A DNA stretch of 64,000 nt from Sporanaerobium hydrogeniformans (GCF_002735925.1 NZ_PEDL01000014.1:1-64000), one strand, 5' to 3'; shown: positions 18,293 to 27,341, counted from the stretch's first letter. Numbers and translations: made by a program. The notes: a model not told the origin generated them from the letters alone.

Positions 18293-18314
18293 GAAGAGTC
18301 AGGGGAGGTAAGCG

Positions 18315-19316
18315 ATGAAACAGCAATTAACAATGAGAAGCAATAAGGCTTTAACAAAATTTAATAAAACAGTAAAAATCTATTTAAAAGATAATTTTGG
18401 AATTCTTATAGCCTTTTTTATACTATGTGCATTCTTAGCAATTAATCCAGCAACAAGTAACTCATTTCTATCTACTAAAAATATATTTAATATATTGCGC
18501 CAGATTTCAACGAATCTTTATTTAGCTTGTGGTATGACAATGGTTATCATTTTGGGTGGAATTGATTTGTCAGTAGGTTCTATCATTGCACTTTCAGGGT
18601 GTATTTCAGCAGGATGTGTAGCTAGGTATAACTTACCACTAGCTGTTGCCATTCTTATAGGTATAAGTATTGGCCTTATTGTTGGGATGTTAAATGGTGC
18701 CATTATTTGTAAAACGACGATCCCAGCATTTATCGTAACATTAGCAACAATGAATATAATGAAAGGTTTAGCTTATGTTTATACAGGGGGTTCACCTGTG
18801 CGTGTTGTATCCAAGGAATGGCAATTCCTTGGGGCGGGTTATATAGGCCCTTTCCCAACTCCAGTTATTATCTTAATGATTGTGCTTATTACAACAGCTA
18901 TTATTATGAATAAAACAAAGTTTGGGCGTCATATCTATGCAGTAGGTGGTAATCAGCAGGCAGCACAATTTTCTGGAATTAATGTGGCAAAAGTGAAATT
19001 CTGGGTACATGCCTTTTCAGGCTTAATGGCTGGTCTTGCAGGTGTTGTATTAGCATCTCGTATGTATTCAGGTCAACCAACAGCAGGTGATGGTGCAGAG
19101 ATGGATGCAATTGCAGCTGTTGTAGTAGGTGGAACAAGTATGGCTGGTGGTTATGGAAAGATTGGTGGAACAATTATTGGGGCCTTAATTATAGGTGTAC
19201 TCAATAATGGATTAAACCTTATGAATATTAATTCTTTCTGGCAATACGTTGTAAAAGGTTCCGTTATTCTACTGGCTGTTTATATCGATTACTTTAGAAC
19301 AAAGAAGGATAAATAA
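18315..19316 (+). CDS. Sugar ABC transporter permease, RbsC type
   Basis: A 333-residue CUT2 permease with eight to ten hydrophobic segments. Family blocks GGIDLSVGSI, ALSGCISAG, TTIPAFIVTLATM, GGNQQAAQFSGI and AVVVGGTSMAGGYGKIGGT match RbsC/XylH proteins. It starts behind GGGGAGGTAAGCG. It forms a homodimeric channel fed by the RbsB-like protein and powered by the RbsA-type ATPase. Downstream catabolic genes follow within 53 bp, so import and catabolism are co-expressed. Confidence 0.93.
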   Translation: MKQQLTMRSNKALTKFNKTVKIYLKDNFGILIAFFILCAFLAINPATSNSFLSTKNIFNILRQISTNLYLACGMTMVIILGGIDLSVGSIIALSGCISAGCVARYNLPLAVAILIGISIGLIVGMLNGAIICKTTIPAFIVTLATMNIMKGLAYVYTGGSPVRVVSKEWQFLGAGYIGPFPTPVIILMIVLITTAIIMNKTKFGRHIYAVGGNQQAAQFSGINVAKVKFWVHAFSGLMAGLAGVVLASRMYSGQPTAGDGAEMDAIAAVVVGGTSMAGGYGKIGGTIIGALIIGVLNNGLNLMNINSFWQYVVKGSVILLAVYIDYFRTKKDK

Positions 19317-19369
19317 AGAATTTCAGTGATAAGTATAAAAAGTATAGGGAAAATAAGGAGGGATAAAAG

Positions 19370-20251
19370 GTGCTAGTAACACTTAAAGAAGTAATGAAGG
19401 ATGCTCTTGAGAAGGGATATGCGGTTGGTGCTTTTAATGTATGTAACCTAGAGTCTGCTATGGCAATTGTTCAAGCAGCGGAAGAAATGGATAAAGCAGT
19501 TATTTTAAACTTTGCAGAAGTACACAGCCCTTTCCTTTCTATGGAAATTGCAGCAAATATTATGCTATATTTTGCAAAAAAAGCGAAGGTTCCTGTTTGT
19601 GTTCATTTAGATCATGGTACCTCCATAGAAAGTTGTATTAAAGCAATCCAGCTTGGCTTTACATCTGTTATGATTGATGCTTCTTCTGATGATTATGAAA
19701 AAAATGTTACGACAACAGCAGAAGTTGTAAAACTTGCTCACAGTGTAGGTGTGACAGTAGAAGCGGAATTAGGACATATTTTTTCTTCTGATATTGGAGT
19801 AGGAGAATCTGCAGAGAAGATAGAAACTGTCAACGGATGTGAAGATCTTGAAGGCATATATACTAACCCAATTTTAGCAAAAGATTTTGTAGAAAGAACA
19901 GGAGTAGATGCACTAGCCATTGCCTTTGGAACGTCTCATGGTATCTATACAACAAAGCCTGTATTAGATTTAAATAGAATTACTAAAATTAGAAAGCAAA
20001 TTGATATTCCATTTGTAATGCATGGTGGTTCTGGATTAAGTAAAGAAGAATTCCAAACTGCTATTAAGAATGGAGTTCGTAAGATTAATTACTATACGTA
20101 TATGACATTAGCTGGTGGAAAGGCTGTAAAGGAAAGTCTAGACAAGATAAAATCAGGAGATAATATTTTCTTTCATGACATTCCACTCATTGGTATAAAA
20201 GCAATGAAAGAAAATGTGAAAGAGGCTATAAGGATGTTCAGTATGATGTAG
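19370..20251 (+). CDS. Class II ketose-phosphate aldolase (FbaA/GatY/KbaY-like)
   Basis: A 293-residue zinc-dependent class II aldolase. Visible active-site elements are CVHLDHGTS (zinc ligand and catalytic Asp), EAELGHIFSSD, FGTSHGIY and the phosphate-binding FVMHGGSGLS and INYYTYM. These enzymes cleave ketose 1-phosphates or 1,6-bisphosphates to dihydroxyacetone phosphate plus an aldehyde. The GTG start at 19370 follows AAGGAGG. Set between a sugar transporter and a PfkB kinase, it probably cleaves the phosphorylated sugar made by the next two enzymes. The bisphosphate or 1-phosphate preference cannot be read from the sequence. Confidence 0.88.
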   Translation: MLVTLKEVMKDALEKGYAVGAFNVCNLESAMAIVQAAEEMDKAVILNFAEVHSPFLSMEIAANIMLYFAKKAKVPVCVHLDHGTSIESCIKAIQLGFTSVMIDASSDDYEKNVTTTAEVVKLAHSVGVTVEAELGHIFSSDIGVGESAEKIETVNGCEDLEGIYTNPILAKDFVERTGVDALAIAFGTSHGIYTTKPVLDLNRITKIRKQIDIPFVMHGGSGLSKEEFQTAIKNGVRKINYYTYMTLAGGKAVKESLDKIKSGDNIFFHDIPLIGIKAMKENVKEAIRMFSMM

Positions 20252-20274
20252 CGGGAGGAAAAAGGGGGTAAGGT

Positions 20275-21282
20275 ATGAGTAAAAGAGGGATTACTGTTGC
20301 TGGTAGCTTAATTGTAGATAATTACTTTTTGATAGATACTTATCCAGAACAGGGTAAGTTAACAAATATTAGAGGTACAAATATGGATATAGGGGGTTCA
20401 GGTAACCTCATTGTTGATTTAGCAAAACTAGACCCAGTTATCCCTATTAAAGTAAGCGCAATCATTGGTAAGGATAACTATGGTGCATTTATTAAGAAGA
20501 TATTAAGTAAATACCCCAACATAATACAAGACAATATTACGGAGCAAGGAAATAGCTGTGTCACAATGGTGATGGATGCCCAAGATAATCATCAAAGGAC
20601 CTTCTTTTATTTACCTGAAGGCAGTGATAGATATGATGAAAGCTATATTAATTGGGAGATGATAGATGCCACTATTTTTCACCTGGAATATTTACTATTA
20701 ATGAAGAAAGTAGATGCCAGTGATCCAGAGTATGGCACCCATGGTGCAAGAATTCTTCATAATGCAAAGATGAGAAATATGAAAACATCTATTGATATAG
20801 TATCAGAGGTGAGTCAGCGTGGTAGGGATAGTGTGAGGGCAGCATTAAAGTATACAGATTATTGTACTATTAATGAGATAGAAGCAGAAATGATTACAGG
20901 ACTAACTTTGCTAGAGAACGAAAAATTGATAGAAGATAATATGTATAAAGCCCTTTATAAGCTAAAAAAATTAGGAGTTTCTACTTGGGCAATTATTCAT
21001 TCGCCTACGTGTAGCTATGGCTTGGATTGTACCACTGGTAAAATTTCAAGAGTTAAAAGTTTAAAACTACCGAAAGACTATATTAAAGGTTCAACGGGTG
21101 CAGGAGATGCATTTTGTAGCGGGGTACTTTATACAGCATATCATGATGGAGACATTGAAGATGCAATGAAACTAGGGTGTGCATGTGCAGCATGCTCCTT
21201 ATCAGAAGTAAGTGGCACAGCAGGAATGCGGTCTTATGAAGAAGTGCGAGCTGTCTATAAAAAATATTGTGAGCAAGAATAA
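20275..21282 (+). CDS. PfkB-family sugar kinase
   Basis: A 335-residue ribokinase/PfkB-family kinase. The N-terminal GGSGNLIVDLAKL block is the first PfkB signature; the second, GSTGAGDAFCSGVL, supplies the anion hole and catalytic Asp. The central YCTINEIEAEMITG stretch is also typical. It phosphorylates a keto-sugar or sugar with ATP. In this operon the substrate is plausibly the ketose from the downstream isomerase (D-xylulose or D-fructose), giving the substrate for the upstream aldolase. It starts at ATG 20275 behind a GGGGGTAAGG run, 23 bp after the aldolase stop. Confidence 0.85.
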   Translation: MSKRGITVAGSLIVDNYFLIDTYPEQGKLTNIRGTNMDIGGSGNLIVDLAKLDPVIPIKVSAIIGKDNYGAFIKKILSKYPNIIQDNITEQGNSCVTMVMDAQDNHQRTFFYLPEGSDRYDESYINWEMIDATIFHLEYLLLMKKVDASDPEYGTHGARILHNAKMRNMKTSIDIVSEVSQRGRDSVRAALKYTDYCTINEIEAEMITGLTLLENEKLIEDNMYKALYKLKKLGVSTWAIIHSPTCSYGLDCTTGKISRVKSLKLPKDYIKGSTGAGDAFCSGVLYTAYHDGDIEDAMKLGCACAACSLSEVSGTAGMRSYEEVRAVYKKYCEQE

Positions 21283-21325
21283 TAGCTTCATTAATAGAAA
21301 GTTTATAGTGGAAGGATGGGGTTAA

Positions 21326-22006
21326 ATGAAACGTTCTGAGATAAATAAAGCATTAAAAGAAATGGAAAGTATGCTAAAAATGCAACAGATTTACCTTCCT
21401 GCATTTTGCCATTTCACTCCTGAGGAATGGAAAGAAAAAGGGAATGAATATAATGAGATTAGGGACAATATGCTTGGTTGGGATATTACAGATTTTGGTT
21501 TAGGGAAATTTGACGAGGTAGGATTTTCTTTAATCACCCTTAGAAATGGTAATGTAAAGGATAATAAATATAAGAAGCCCTATGCGGAAAAATTACTTTA
21601 TATGCGAGAAGGGCAAACAGCACCTATGCACTTTCATTGGAATAAGATGGAGGATATCATCAATAAAGGAGGAGGGAATGTTTATATTCGGGTATATAAT
21701 GCCGATGAAGAAGGTGATTTGTCAGATAAGCCAGTTAGCATTAGTTGTGATGGCAAAGAACAAACAGTACCAGCTGGGACACAGGTGTTGTTACGACCAG
21801 GAGAATCTATTTGCATTCCACCCTATATGTATCATGATTTTGCACTACAAGAAGGGACAGGACCTGTACTCTTAGGAGAGGTTTCAATGTGTAATGATGA
21901 TCAGACAGATAATAGATTTTATGAGAAAATAGGTCGTTTTCCTCAGATAGAAGAAGATGAAAGGCCTTATCGCTTATTATGTAATGAGTATCCGTTAGCA
22001 AAATAA
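21326..22006 (+). CDS. D-lyxose ketol-isomerase-like cupin enzyme
   Basis: A 226-residue cupin-fold sugar isomerase. It opens KRSEINKALKEME and carries IRDNMLGWDITDFG, a strong likeness to the D-lyxose isomerases of Providencia stuartii and pathogenic E. coli (about 227 residues). Metal ligands are readable as the two His of MHFHW, Glu in KMEDII and His in MYHDF. Those enzymes interconvert D-lyxose with D-xylulose and D-mannose with D-fructose using Mn2+. It is the last gene of the transport/aldolase/kinase operon and is followed by a strong terminator. In-cell substrate is inferred, not shown. Confidence 0.88.
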   Translation: MKRSEINKALKEMESMLKMQQIYLPAFCHFTPEEWKEKGNEYNEIRDNMLGWDITDFGLGKFDEVGFSLITLRNGNVKDNKYKKPYAEKLLYMREGQTAPMHFHWNKMEDIINKGGGNVYIRVYNADEEGDLSDKPVSISCDGKEQTVPAGTQVLLRPGESICIPPYMYHDFALQEGTGPVLLGEVSMCNDDQTDNRFYEKIGRFPQIEEDERPYRLLCNEYPLAK

Positions 22007-22026
22007 AAGATAGAAGTAGAATACAT

Positions 22027-22077
22027 AAAATACGCCGTATGAGGAAATAAAGTAAACCCTCATACGGCGTATTTTGT
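22027..22077 (+). terminator. Strong Rho-independent terminator
   Basis: An 18-bp perfect stem pairs 22027-22044 with 22057-22074 (core TACGCCGTATGAGG), ending TTTTGT. It closes the sugar operon. Confidence 0.85.
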
Positions 22078-22159
22078 CTGGTTCCAGGTGTTTTTGTCCA
22101 ACAGGTAAAATAGCCTAAGCAGTGCTCTAGTAGAGTGCTTGCTGAGGGTTTCCTACAGT

Positions 22160-22191
22160 TTGACACTATTCCACAAGTAGAATAGTGTCAA
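22160..22191 (-). terminator. Hairpin downstream of the 22210 gene
   Basis: TTGACACTATTC (22160-22171) pairs perfectly with GAATAGTGTCAA (22180-22191) around 8 nt. It lies just after the stop of the minus-strand gene. No clear T-run follows on either strand, so terminator function is uncertain. The rest of 22078-22209 holds no gene I can support. Confidence 0.4.
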
Positions 22192-22209
22192 TGCCAAATA
22201 AATAAAATA

Positions 22210-22845
22210 TTAAAGTTTATTTTTCTTTCGGTTAAGTGCCTGATAAAATTGCAATTGAGCTTTTGTGAGCTCTTGCTCATTTTTTGTAGAGCGAAGCGCA
22301 TGAATATAAAAGACAAGTTGACGAATAATAAGAGGTAAAGTTGCCATCATCATAAGGCAACCCATATTTTTAATACTTAAAAGGAGTAAAGGGGATAAAA
22401 ACCAGTGACCTAATAAAGTTACATAAGCTTCTAGGCCGATAGTAAAAACAAAGGCAAGCCAGCAAATAACTTCTAGAAAGGTTTCAAACTGCATTTCCTT
22501 AAGGTAAGAGCAAGGAGAGGCGTCTTCAAGTTGTGAGGAAATAGCCTTTGAGGAAGTGTTTTTTTTCTTTTTAAGAGGGGTAGGAGACATAAGATGTAGC
22601 AAAAGAGAGCCAACTACAATGCCTCCTATAGCCCAGAGTGTATTGCTATTTGTATAGTATTCAAAGGAAAAATAATCAGGATAAGAGGCAGATAATATCC
22701 CATTAATGGTCACACTCATAAAGAGCAAGGTACACCAATAAAGGATTTTGCTGGTCATAATTCCTAGATGTTGTTTGAAGCAGTGATAAAGGATATAAAC
22801 GGTAAGCCCAATGCATAGGGTAAAAAGTTCTAATAATAAAATCAT
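22210..22845 (-). CDS. Membrane protein of unknown function
   Basis: I do not recognise this 211-residue protein. It has about five hydrophobic segments (near 1-20, 32-52, 72-88, 124-146 and 150-175). A Lys/Ser-rich cytoplasmic stretch (about 93-105, KKKKNTSSKA) lies between the third and fourth. A charged C-terminal tail (NEQELTKAQLQFYQALNRKKNK) may be coiled. Its ATG overlaps the stop of the upstream gene by 4 bp (ATGA). The two proteins are therefore translationally coupled and probably form a complex in the membrane. Confidence 0.7.
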   Translation of the reverse strand: MILLLELFTLCIGLTVYILYHCFKQHLGIMTSKILYWCTLLFMSVTINGILSASYPDYFSFEYYTNSNTLWAIGGIVVGSLLLHLMSPTPLKKKKNTSSKAISSQLEDASPCSYLKEMQFETFLEVICWLAFVFTIGLEAYVTLLGHWFLSPLLLLSIKNMGCLMMMATLPLIIRQLVFYIHALRSTKNEQELTKAQLQFYQALNRKKNKL

Positions 22846-24698
22846 GATTTGTCCTCCTTAAGTACATAACCTTTTTCAAGGATGGGGTGAGGTAGATAGG
22901 TTTGTTTTGGCTCTTTAAGTTCAGCAATTTGCTCATTCATCCAAATGATAAGTTTAGTTTTAATGAGGACATAACGTTCTTTGGTAGAAGTGGGAATGAC
23001 CTCCTCTAATTCTTCAGCAGAAACAATGCTAGCTAAGTTAAATTGACAAAGTATAGCTAAAAAAGAATGATGCTCCTCTAGCTGGCTTAAGTTGCACCAC
23101 ATGGAGTAGCCACTATTTAAGCTAGGAGCAAAGAGTTTAAATGGACTTATAAAGCTTTCTAAGTAGTGGAGAACTTGAATATTCTCACTAAGAGAAGACT
23201 CTTTAGGAGAGGTAGCTTTAATAGTAGAAAGGAGGAGTCCTTCCATCGCTTCTTTAGAATGACCAATAATGTCTTTGTTACGTTTTGCAAATAAAGGTGT
23301 TTTTGCTTTGGCATTCATAAGGGCAAAGACTAGGGTTAGTCCATCAACTAAGATAGCAAAGCTTAGGGCGAACCAAGACATAACCTTACTACTTCCATTT
23401 TCTAAAAGGTTTTTAATGGGCAAAACATAGAGATTATGCATGGCATAGGTACTATCTGTGAGGTCGATAGGTTTCTCTAATCTATTAAGTCCATTAAGAA
23501 GATAAGCAGCATTTTTCAGCTCACTTTGTAGAGCAGTATAAAGTGGCATAGCATCCTCTTCTGTTAAAAGCGGAGGAGAAGTGGTAGAAGAGCCATGAGC
23601 TATTTCGTAAACTTGTTTTTTAACAGTATCTAGTGGCTGCATAAGCTGTGTATCTTTGGACATAAGTGTGGTAAATTCCATAAGATCTTCTTTAAAGGTA
23701 GGATATTTATCTTGAAGCTCAAGTAGTTCAAGTCCTGTATAAAGTTGTGTGAGCAGAGTAGAGAAATGACTACCTTCTTCTTGCTTTAAAATAAAGTTTA
23801 AGGTATGTTCTTGAATAGCTTGAAGCTCCTCAGAAGGGGTAAGCTCAGAAGTAGGTGAAGAAGTAAGACTGTACATACTGTGAATGAGTTTTTCGATTTG
23901 CTCCTTTTTAGTAGTTGTAGCAATACTTTGAGCAGTAAATTCCTCTTTGGTTTTGCCACCTAAAACGACTCTTACTTCATTTTCATAAAGTTCATTTTTA
24001 AGGGCAGCATCTTGCTTAGTTGTGTCACTTACCATAGTACCAAGTGCAGCATTATATTTTGCCATGGCATCATAATAAGCATCTAAATCATCTCCAAAAC
24101 TAGCTTTATTAGGTTTTTGAAGGGCATTGGTTTGTGCATTTATTTTACCACCATTTACCTCTATGGCATTTATCTTTTTGTTTAAAGTGGCATTTTCCTC
24201 AGTTTGCAGGGTAAGGGCAGCATAAGAATGATCTAAGGAACTAACAAAATCAAAGACATAGCCTTTCATCGTATTTTGAGATTCTTCTCGAAGCGCCTCA
24301 TATTTCTCAGAAAGATTGCTATAAATTTGGCTATAGCGCTCCTCAAGATAGCTAATAGGTGAGTTAATGTGACTGTAGATACCTATATAAGAAAAGTAGG
24401 TTGAGCAAAGTGTAGCAAGGAGTAAAACAAGAATAAGACCGGCTTTGAAATACCGTTTGATAGTATGGCTTGTACAAAATACGGTAAGCTGAATCGCTAA
24501 GGAAAAAAGGAGGGGTGCACTTAAGAAAAAAGGAAGCTTCACTCCGCCAAAGTAGACTTTACTTCCTTCAAAGGTAGTGGCTAAAGAAATCACTTGTAAG
24601 AAAATAGTTACAAGGACGATTAGCCAATCTAGAGTTGTTTCATTAAATAATGTATCAGCACTTATTAATTTACTGCGGGTATGTTTTTTAAAAAGCAT
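22842..24698 (-). CDS. Large membrane protein with coiled-coil domain, unknown
   Basis: I do not recognise this 618-residue protein. Three helices lie near the N-terminus (about 25-43, 52-77, 83-106). A long, mostly helical, Glu/Lys/Gln-rich region follows (110-425; stretches such as SEKYEALREESQ and QTEENATLNKKINAIE suggest coiled coil). A fourth helix (about 430-452) leads to a cytoplasmic C-terminal domain of some 160 residues. With an odd number of turns before the coiled region, that region probably lies outside the cell. It starts behind AAGGTG and is coupled by a 4-bp overlap to the small membrane protein downstream. No enzyme motif seen. Confidence 0.7.
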   Translation of the reverse strand: MLFKKHTRSKLISADTLFNETTLDWLIVLVTIFLQVISLATTFEGSKVYFGGVKLPFFLSAPLLFSLAIQLTVFCTSHTIKRYFKAGLILVLLLATLCSTYFSYIGIYSHINSPISYLEERYSQIYSNLSEKYEALREESQNTMKGYVFDFVSSLDHSYAALTLQTEENATLNKKINAIEVNGGKINAQTNALQKPNKASFGDDLDAYYDAMAKYNAALGTMVSDTTKQDAALKNELYENEVRVVLGGKTKEEFTAQSIATTTKKEQIEKLIHSMYSLTSSPTSELTPSEELQAIQEHTLNFILKQEEGSHFSTLLTQLYTGLELLELQDKYPTFKEDLMEFTTLMSKDTQLMQPLDTVKKQVYEIAHGSSTTSPPLLTEEDAMPLYTALQSELKNAAYLLNGLNRLEKPIDLTDSTYAMHNLYVLPIKNLLENGSSKVMSWFALSFAILVDGLTLVFALMNAKAKTPLFAKRNKDIIGHSKEAMEGLLLSTIKATSPKESSLSENIQVLHYLESFISPFKLFAPSLNSGYSMWCNLSQLEEHHSFLAILCQFNLASIVSAEELEEVIPTSTKERYVLIKTKLIIWMNEQIAELKEPKQTYLPHPILEKGYVLKEDKS

Positions 24699-24832
24699 AT
24701 ATTATTCACCTTACTCTCTTTAATTAATCTTTAGCTTTTATTATAAAAAGAAATTCTTACAACTTATGGGATAGAAATCTTAAGATTTCTTCATAAATTC
24801 CTTAAATTATTTTAAGAACTAGTAGCGGATGC

Positions 24833-24861
24833 TTGTTCGAGGCTTACCTAAATGATAAGAT
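24833..24861 (+). promoter_or_regulatory. Sigma-A promoter for aldo/keto reductase
   Basis: TTGTTC (24833-24838), 17 bp, TAAGAT (24856-24861), 31 bp before the start codon. Confidence 0.45.
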
Positions 24862-24892
24862 AAAGGAAGAAAAACAAGGAGGAGAGTAGGTA

Positions 24893-25879
24893 ATGTATAG
24901 AGCAGATGATAAAAGATATGAAACCATGCAGTATAAAAGATGTGGCAGAAGTGGAATCAAGCTACCTGTTATTTCTTTGGGTTTATGGCATAATTTTGGG
25001 GGCGTAGATGTCTTTGAAAATAGTCGTCAAATGGTAAGAAGAGCCTTTGATTTAGGCATCACTCATTTTGATTTAGCGAATAATTATGGTCCTCCAGCAG
25101 GAACAGCAGAAGAGAATTTTGGTAAGTTATTAAAAGAAGATTTAAAACCCTATAGGGATGAGTTGATTATTTCTACTAAGGCAGGATACACCATGTGGCC
25201 AGGACCCTATGGTGATTGGGGATCTAAAAAATATTTGGTTTCTAGCCTTGATAAAAGTTTAAAAAGGATGGGATTAGATTACGTAGATATTTTTTATCAC
25301 CATCGCCCTGACCCTGATACACCTTTAGAAGAGACAATGAAGGCGTTAGACCTTATTGTAAGACAGGGGAAAGCTCTTTATGTAGGGATTTCAAACTACA
25401 AAAAAGAGGAAGCAAAAGAAGCTATTGCTATCTTAAAGGACTTAGGAACACCTTGCCTTATTCATCAGCCGAAGTACTCCATGTTTGAAAGATGGGTAGA
25501 AGACGGTCTTTTAGATACCCTAGGAGATGAAGGCGTAGGTTGTATTGCTTTTTCACCTCTAGCAGGAGGTAAACTAACGGGTAGATACTTAGAGGGGATT
25601 CCTAAAGATTCAAGAGCTGCTAGCCAAAGTCCTTTTTTAAGTAGCAAGGATATTACACCAGAGCTTATTAGTAAGCTTCAAAAGCTTAATGCTATTGCGA
25701 CACGTAGAGGGCAAACCCTCGCTCAGATGGCTCTTGCTTGGGTACTGCGTAAGCAGCAGATGACATCTGTACTTATTGGAGCGAGCAAGGTGAGTCAAAT
25801 TGAGGACTGTGTAGGTGTGCTTGAGAATATGAAGTTTACGACAGAAGAATTACAAGCTATCGAAGTTATTTTAAATTAA
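24893..25879 (+). CDS. Aldo/keto reductase, YghZ/GAP-reductase-like
   Basis: A 328-residue NADPH-dependent aldo/keto reductase with a TIM-barrel. The catalytic tetrad can be traced as Asp in FDLANNYG, Tyr in the same motif, Lys in ISTKAGY and His in IFYHHRPDP. The N-terminal YRADDKRYETMQYKRCG and the PPAGTAEENFG loop match the E. coli YghZ (L-glyceraldehyde 3-phosphate reductase) group, which also detoxifies methylglyoxal. The C-terminus VLIGASKVSQIEDC binds the NADPH 2'-phosphate. Start behind GGAGGAGAGTAGGTA. Followed at 33 bp by a DUF1294 gene. Confidence 0.9.
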   Translation: MYRADDKRYETMQYKRCGRSGIKLPVISLGLWHNFGGVDVFENSRQMVRRAFDLGITHFDLANNYGPPAGTAEENFGKLLKEDLKPYRDELIISTKAGYTMWPGPYGDWGSKKYLVSSLDKSLKRMGLDYVDIFYHHRPDPDTPLEETMKALDLIVRQGKALYVGISNYKKEEAKEAIAILKDLGTPCLIHQPKYSMFERWVEDGLLDTLGDEGVGCIAFSPLAGGKLTGRYLEGIPKDSRAASQSPFLSSKDITPELISKLQKLNAIATRRGQTLAQMALAWVLRKQQMTSVLIGASKVSQIEDCVGVLENMKFTTEELQAIEVILN

Positions 25880-25912
25880 AAAGGAGTTTATTTCTAAAGA
25901 AGATGAGGGAAA

Positions 25913-26182
25913 ATGGATAAGTATATAGTAGTTTATTTAAGCATCATAAATGTATTAGGTCTATGGAGCATGTTCAGTGATAAAAAACGTGCACAAAAAC
26001 AAAGATATCGTTGGTCAGAGAAGTCTTTATTTCTGATTGCACTTTTAGGTGGTAGCTTAGGAAGTTTAGTAGGTATGCACTATTTTAGGCATAAAACAAA
26101 GCATTGGTATTTTATGTGGGGTATTCCTATTATCCTGTGTGCTCAAGTAGTACTAGGCTTTTGGCTTGCTATAAACGTTTGA
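25913..26182 (+). CDS. DUF1294 small membrane protein
   Basis: An 89-residue protein with two or three hydrophobic segments. The family block SDKKRAQKQRYRWSEKSL, then LLGGSLGSLVGMHYFRHKTKH, is diagnostic of DUF1294 proteins. Their function is unknown; some members are fused to cold-shock domains. The ribosome binding site is modest (GATGAGGG). It probably shares the transcript of the aldo/keto reductase. Confidence 0.85.
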   Translation: MDKYIVVYLSIINVLGLWSMFSDKKRAQKQRYRWSEKSLFLIALLGGSLGSLVGMHYFRHKTKHWYFMWGIPIILCAQVVLGFWLAINV

Positions 26183-26205
26183 TTTTCTCGAACTAAAAGT
26201 TGTGC

Positions 26206-26211
26206 TATACT
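26206..26211 (+). promoter_or_regulatory. Extended -10 promoter for threonine aldolase
   Basis: TGCTATACT: an extended TGn next to TATACT (26206-26211), 37 bp before the ATG. There is no good -35, as is usual for extended -10 promoters. Confidence 0.4.
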
Positions 26212-26247
26212 AGACCATATTAATCAAAAGCATATGGAGGAAGCAAG

Positions 26248-27276
26248 ATGTATAGTTTCAAAAATGACTATAGCGAAGGAGCACATCCTAATTTATTAGA
26301 GGGTTTAATGAAATATAACCTTGAGCAGGTAGAAGGATATGGGTTAGATAGCTGGAGTGAAAAAGCACGAGAAGCTATTAAAGGAAAGCTTGAAAATGAA
26401 GAAGTAGATATTCACTTTTTAGTGGGTGGTACTCAGACCAATTTACTAGCTATTTCAGCTTTTTTAAGGCCTCATGAAGCAGTTATTGCTACAACATCGG
26501 GACATATTTTTGTGCATGAAACAGGGGCTATAGAAGCGACAGGACATAAAGTAATAACGGTAAAAGGGAAAAAGGGTAAACTATCTACAGAAGATATAGA
26601 AGAAGTACTGATCTACCATACAGATGAGCATATGGTCAAACCTAAGTTTGTTTATATATCTCAATCAACAGAAATAGGAACTATTTATACAAAGGCAGAA
26701 TTAGAAGCTTTAAGTGAATATTGTAAGAAGCAAAATTTACTTTTCTATATGGATGGTGCGCGTTTGGGGTCAGCTCTCACTGCAGAAGGGAATGATGTGA
26801 GCCTAAAGGATTTAGCTAGGCTTTTGGATGCTTTTTATATAGGAGGAACTAAAAATGGAGCTTTAATGGGAGAAGCACTTGTTATTTGTAATCCTAGCTT
26901 AAAGGAAGACTTTAGGTATCATATAAAGCAAAAAGGAGCATTGCTTGCAAAGGGAAGTGTGCTAGGCATCCAATTTTTAGAGCTTTTTAAGGAAGATTTA
27001 TTTTTTGAACTAGCAGACCATGCAAATCGTATGGCAGCACTTTTAAGACAGGCTATCAAGGAAGAAGGCTATAGCTTCTTTACAGATTCACCAACCAATC
27101 AAATATTTCCTATTTTCCCTAATCTGTTAATTGAAAAGCTACAAGCAACCTATGATTTTTATAAATGGGAGAAATGGGATGAAGGACACTCTGCTGTAAG
27201 GTTGGTAACTTCTTGGGCAACCCCAGAAGAGAAGGTAAGGGATTTTATCAAGGATTTAAAAGAGTGGAAAAAATAA
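26248..27276 (+). CDS. Low-specificity L-threonine aldolase
   Basis: A 342-residue fold-type I PLP enzyme of the threonine aldolase/beta-eliminating lyase family. The PLP lysine is in FYIGGTKNGALMGEA; the substrate region LLFYMDGARLGSAL and early NDYSEGAHPNLLE match the family. It cleaves L-threonine or L-allo-threonine to glycine and acetaldehyde. Length is normal. GGAGGAAGCAAG precedes the ATG and a clear terminator follows, so it is monocistronic. Confidence 0.9.
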   Translation: MYSFKNDYSEGAHPNLLEGLMKYNLEQVEGYGLDSWSEKAREAIKGKLENEEVDIHFLVGGTQTNLLAISAFLRPHEAVIATTSGHIFVHETGAIEATGHKVITVKGKKGKLSTEDIEEVLIYHTDEHMVKPKFVYISQSTEIGTIYTKAELEALSEYCKKQNLLFYMDGARLGSALTAEGNDVSLKDLARLLDAFYIGGTKNGALMGEALVICNPSLKEDFRYHIKQKGALLAKGSVLGIQFLELFKEDLFFELADHANRMAALLRQAIKEEGYSFFTDSPTNQIFPIFPNLLIEKLQATYDFYKWEKWDEGHSAVRLVTSWATPEEKVRDFIKDLKEWKK

Positions 27277-27299
27277 AAACAAGTTTTTAGGAATACAAG

Positions 27300-27341
27300 T
27301 AATCTCTTAAGTGAACTTTCTATCACTTAAGAGATTTTTTA
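27300..27341 (+). terminator. Rho-independent terminator
   Basis: AATCTCTTAAGTGA (27301-27314) pairs with TCACTTAAGAGATT (27323-27336), then TTTT. Confidence 0.85.

Noticed and set aside
21807-22166. 119-residue minus-strand ORF over the D-lyxose isomerase end
   Set aside because: It runs through the strong terminator at 22027-22077 and antisense to a conserved enzyme.
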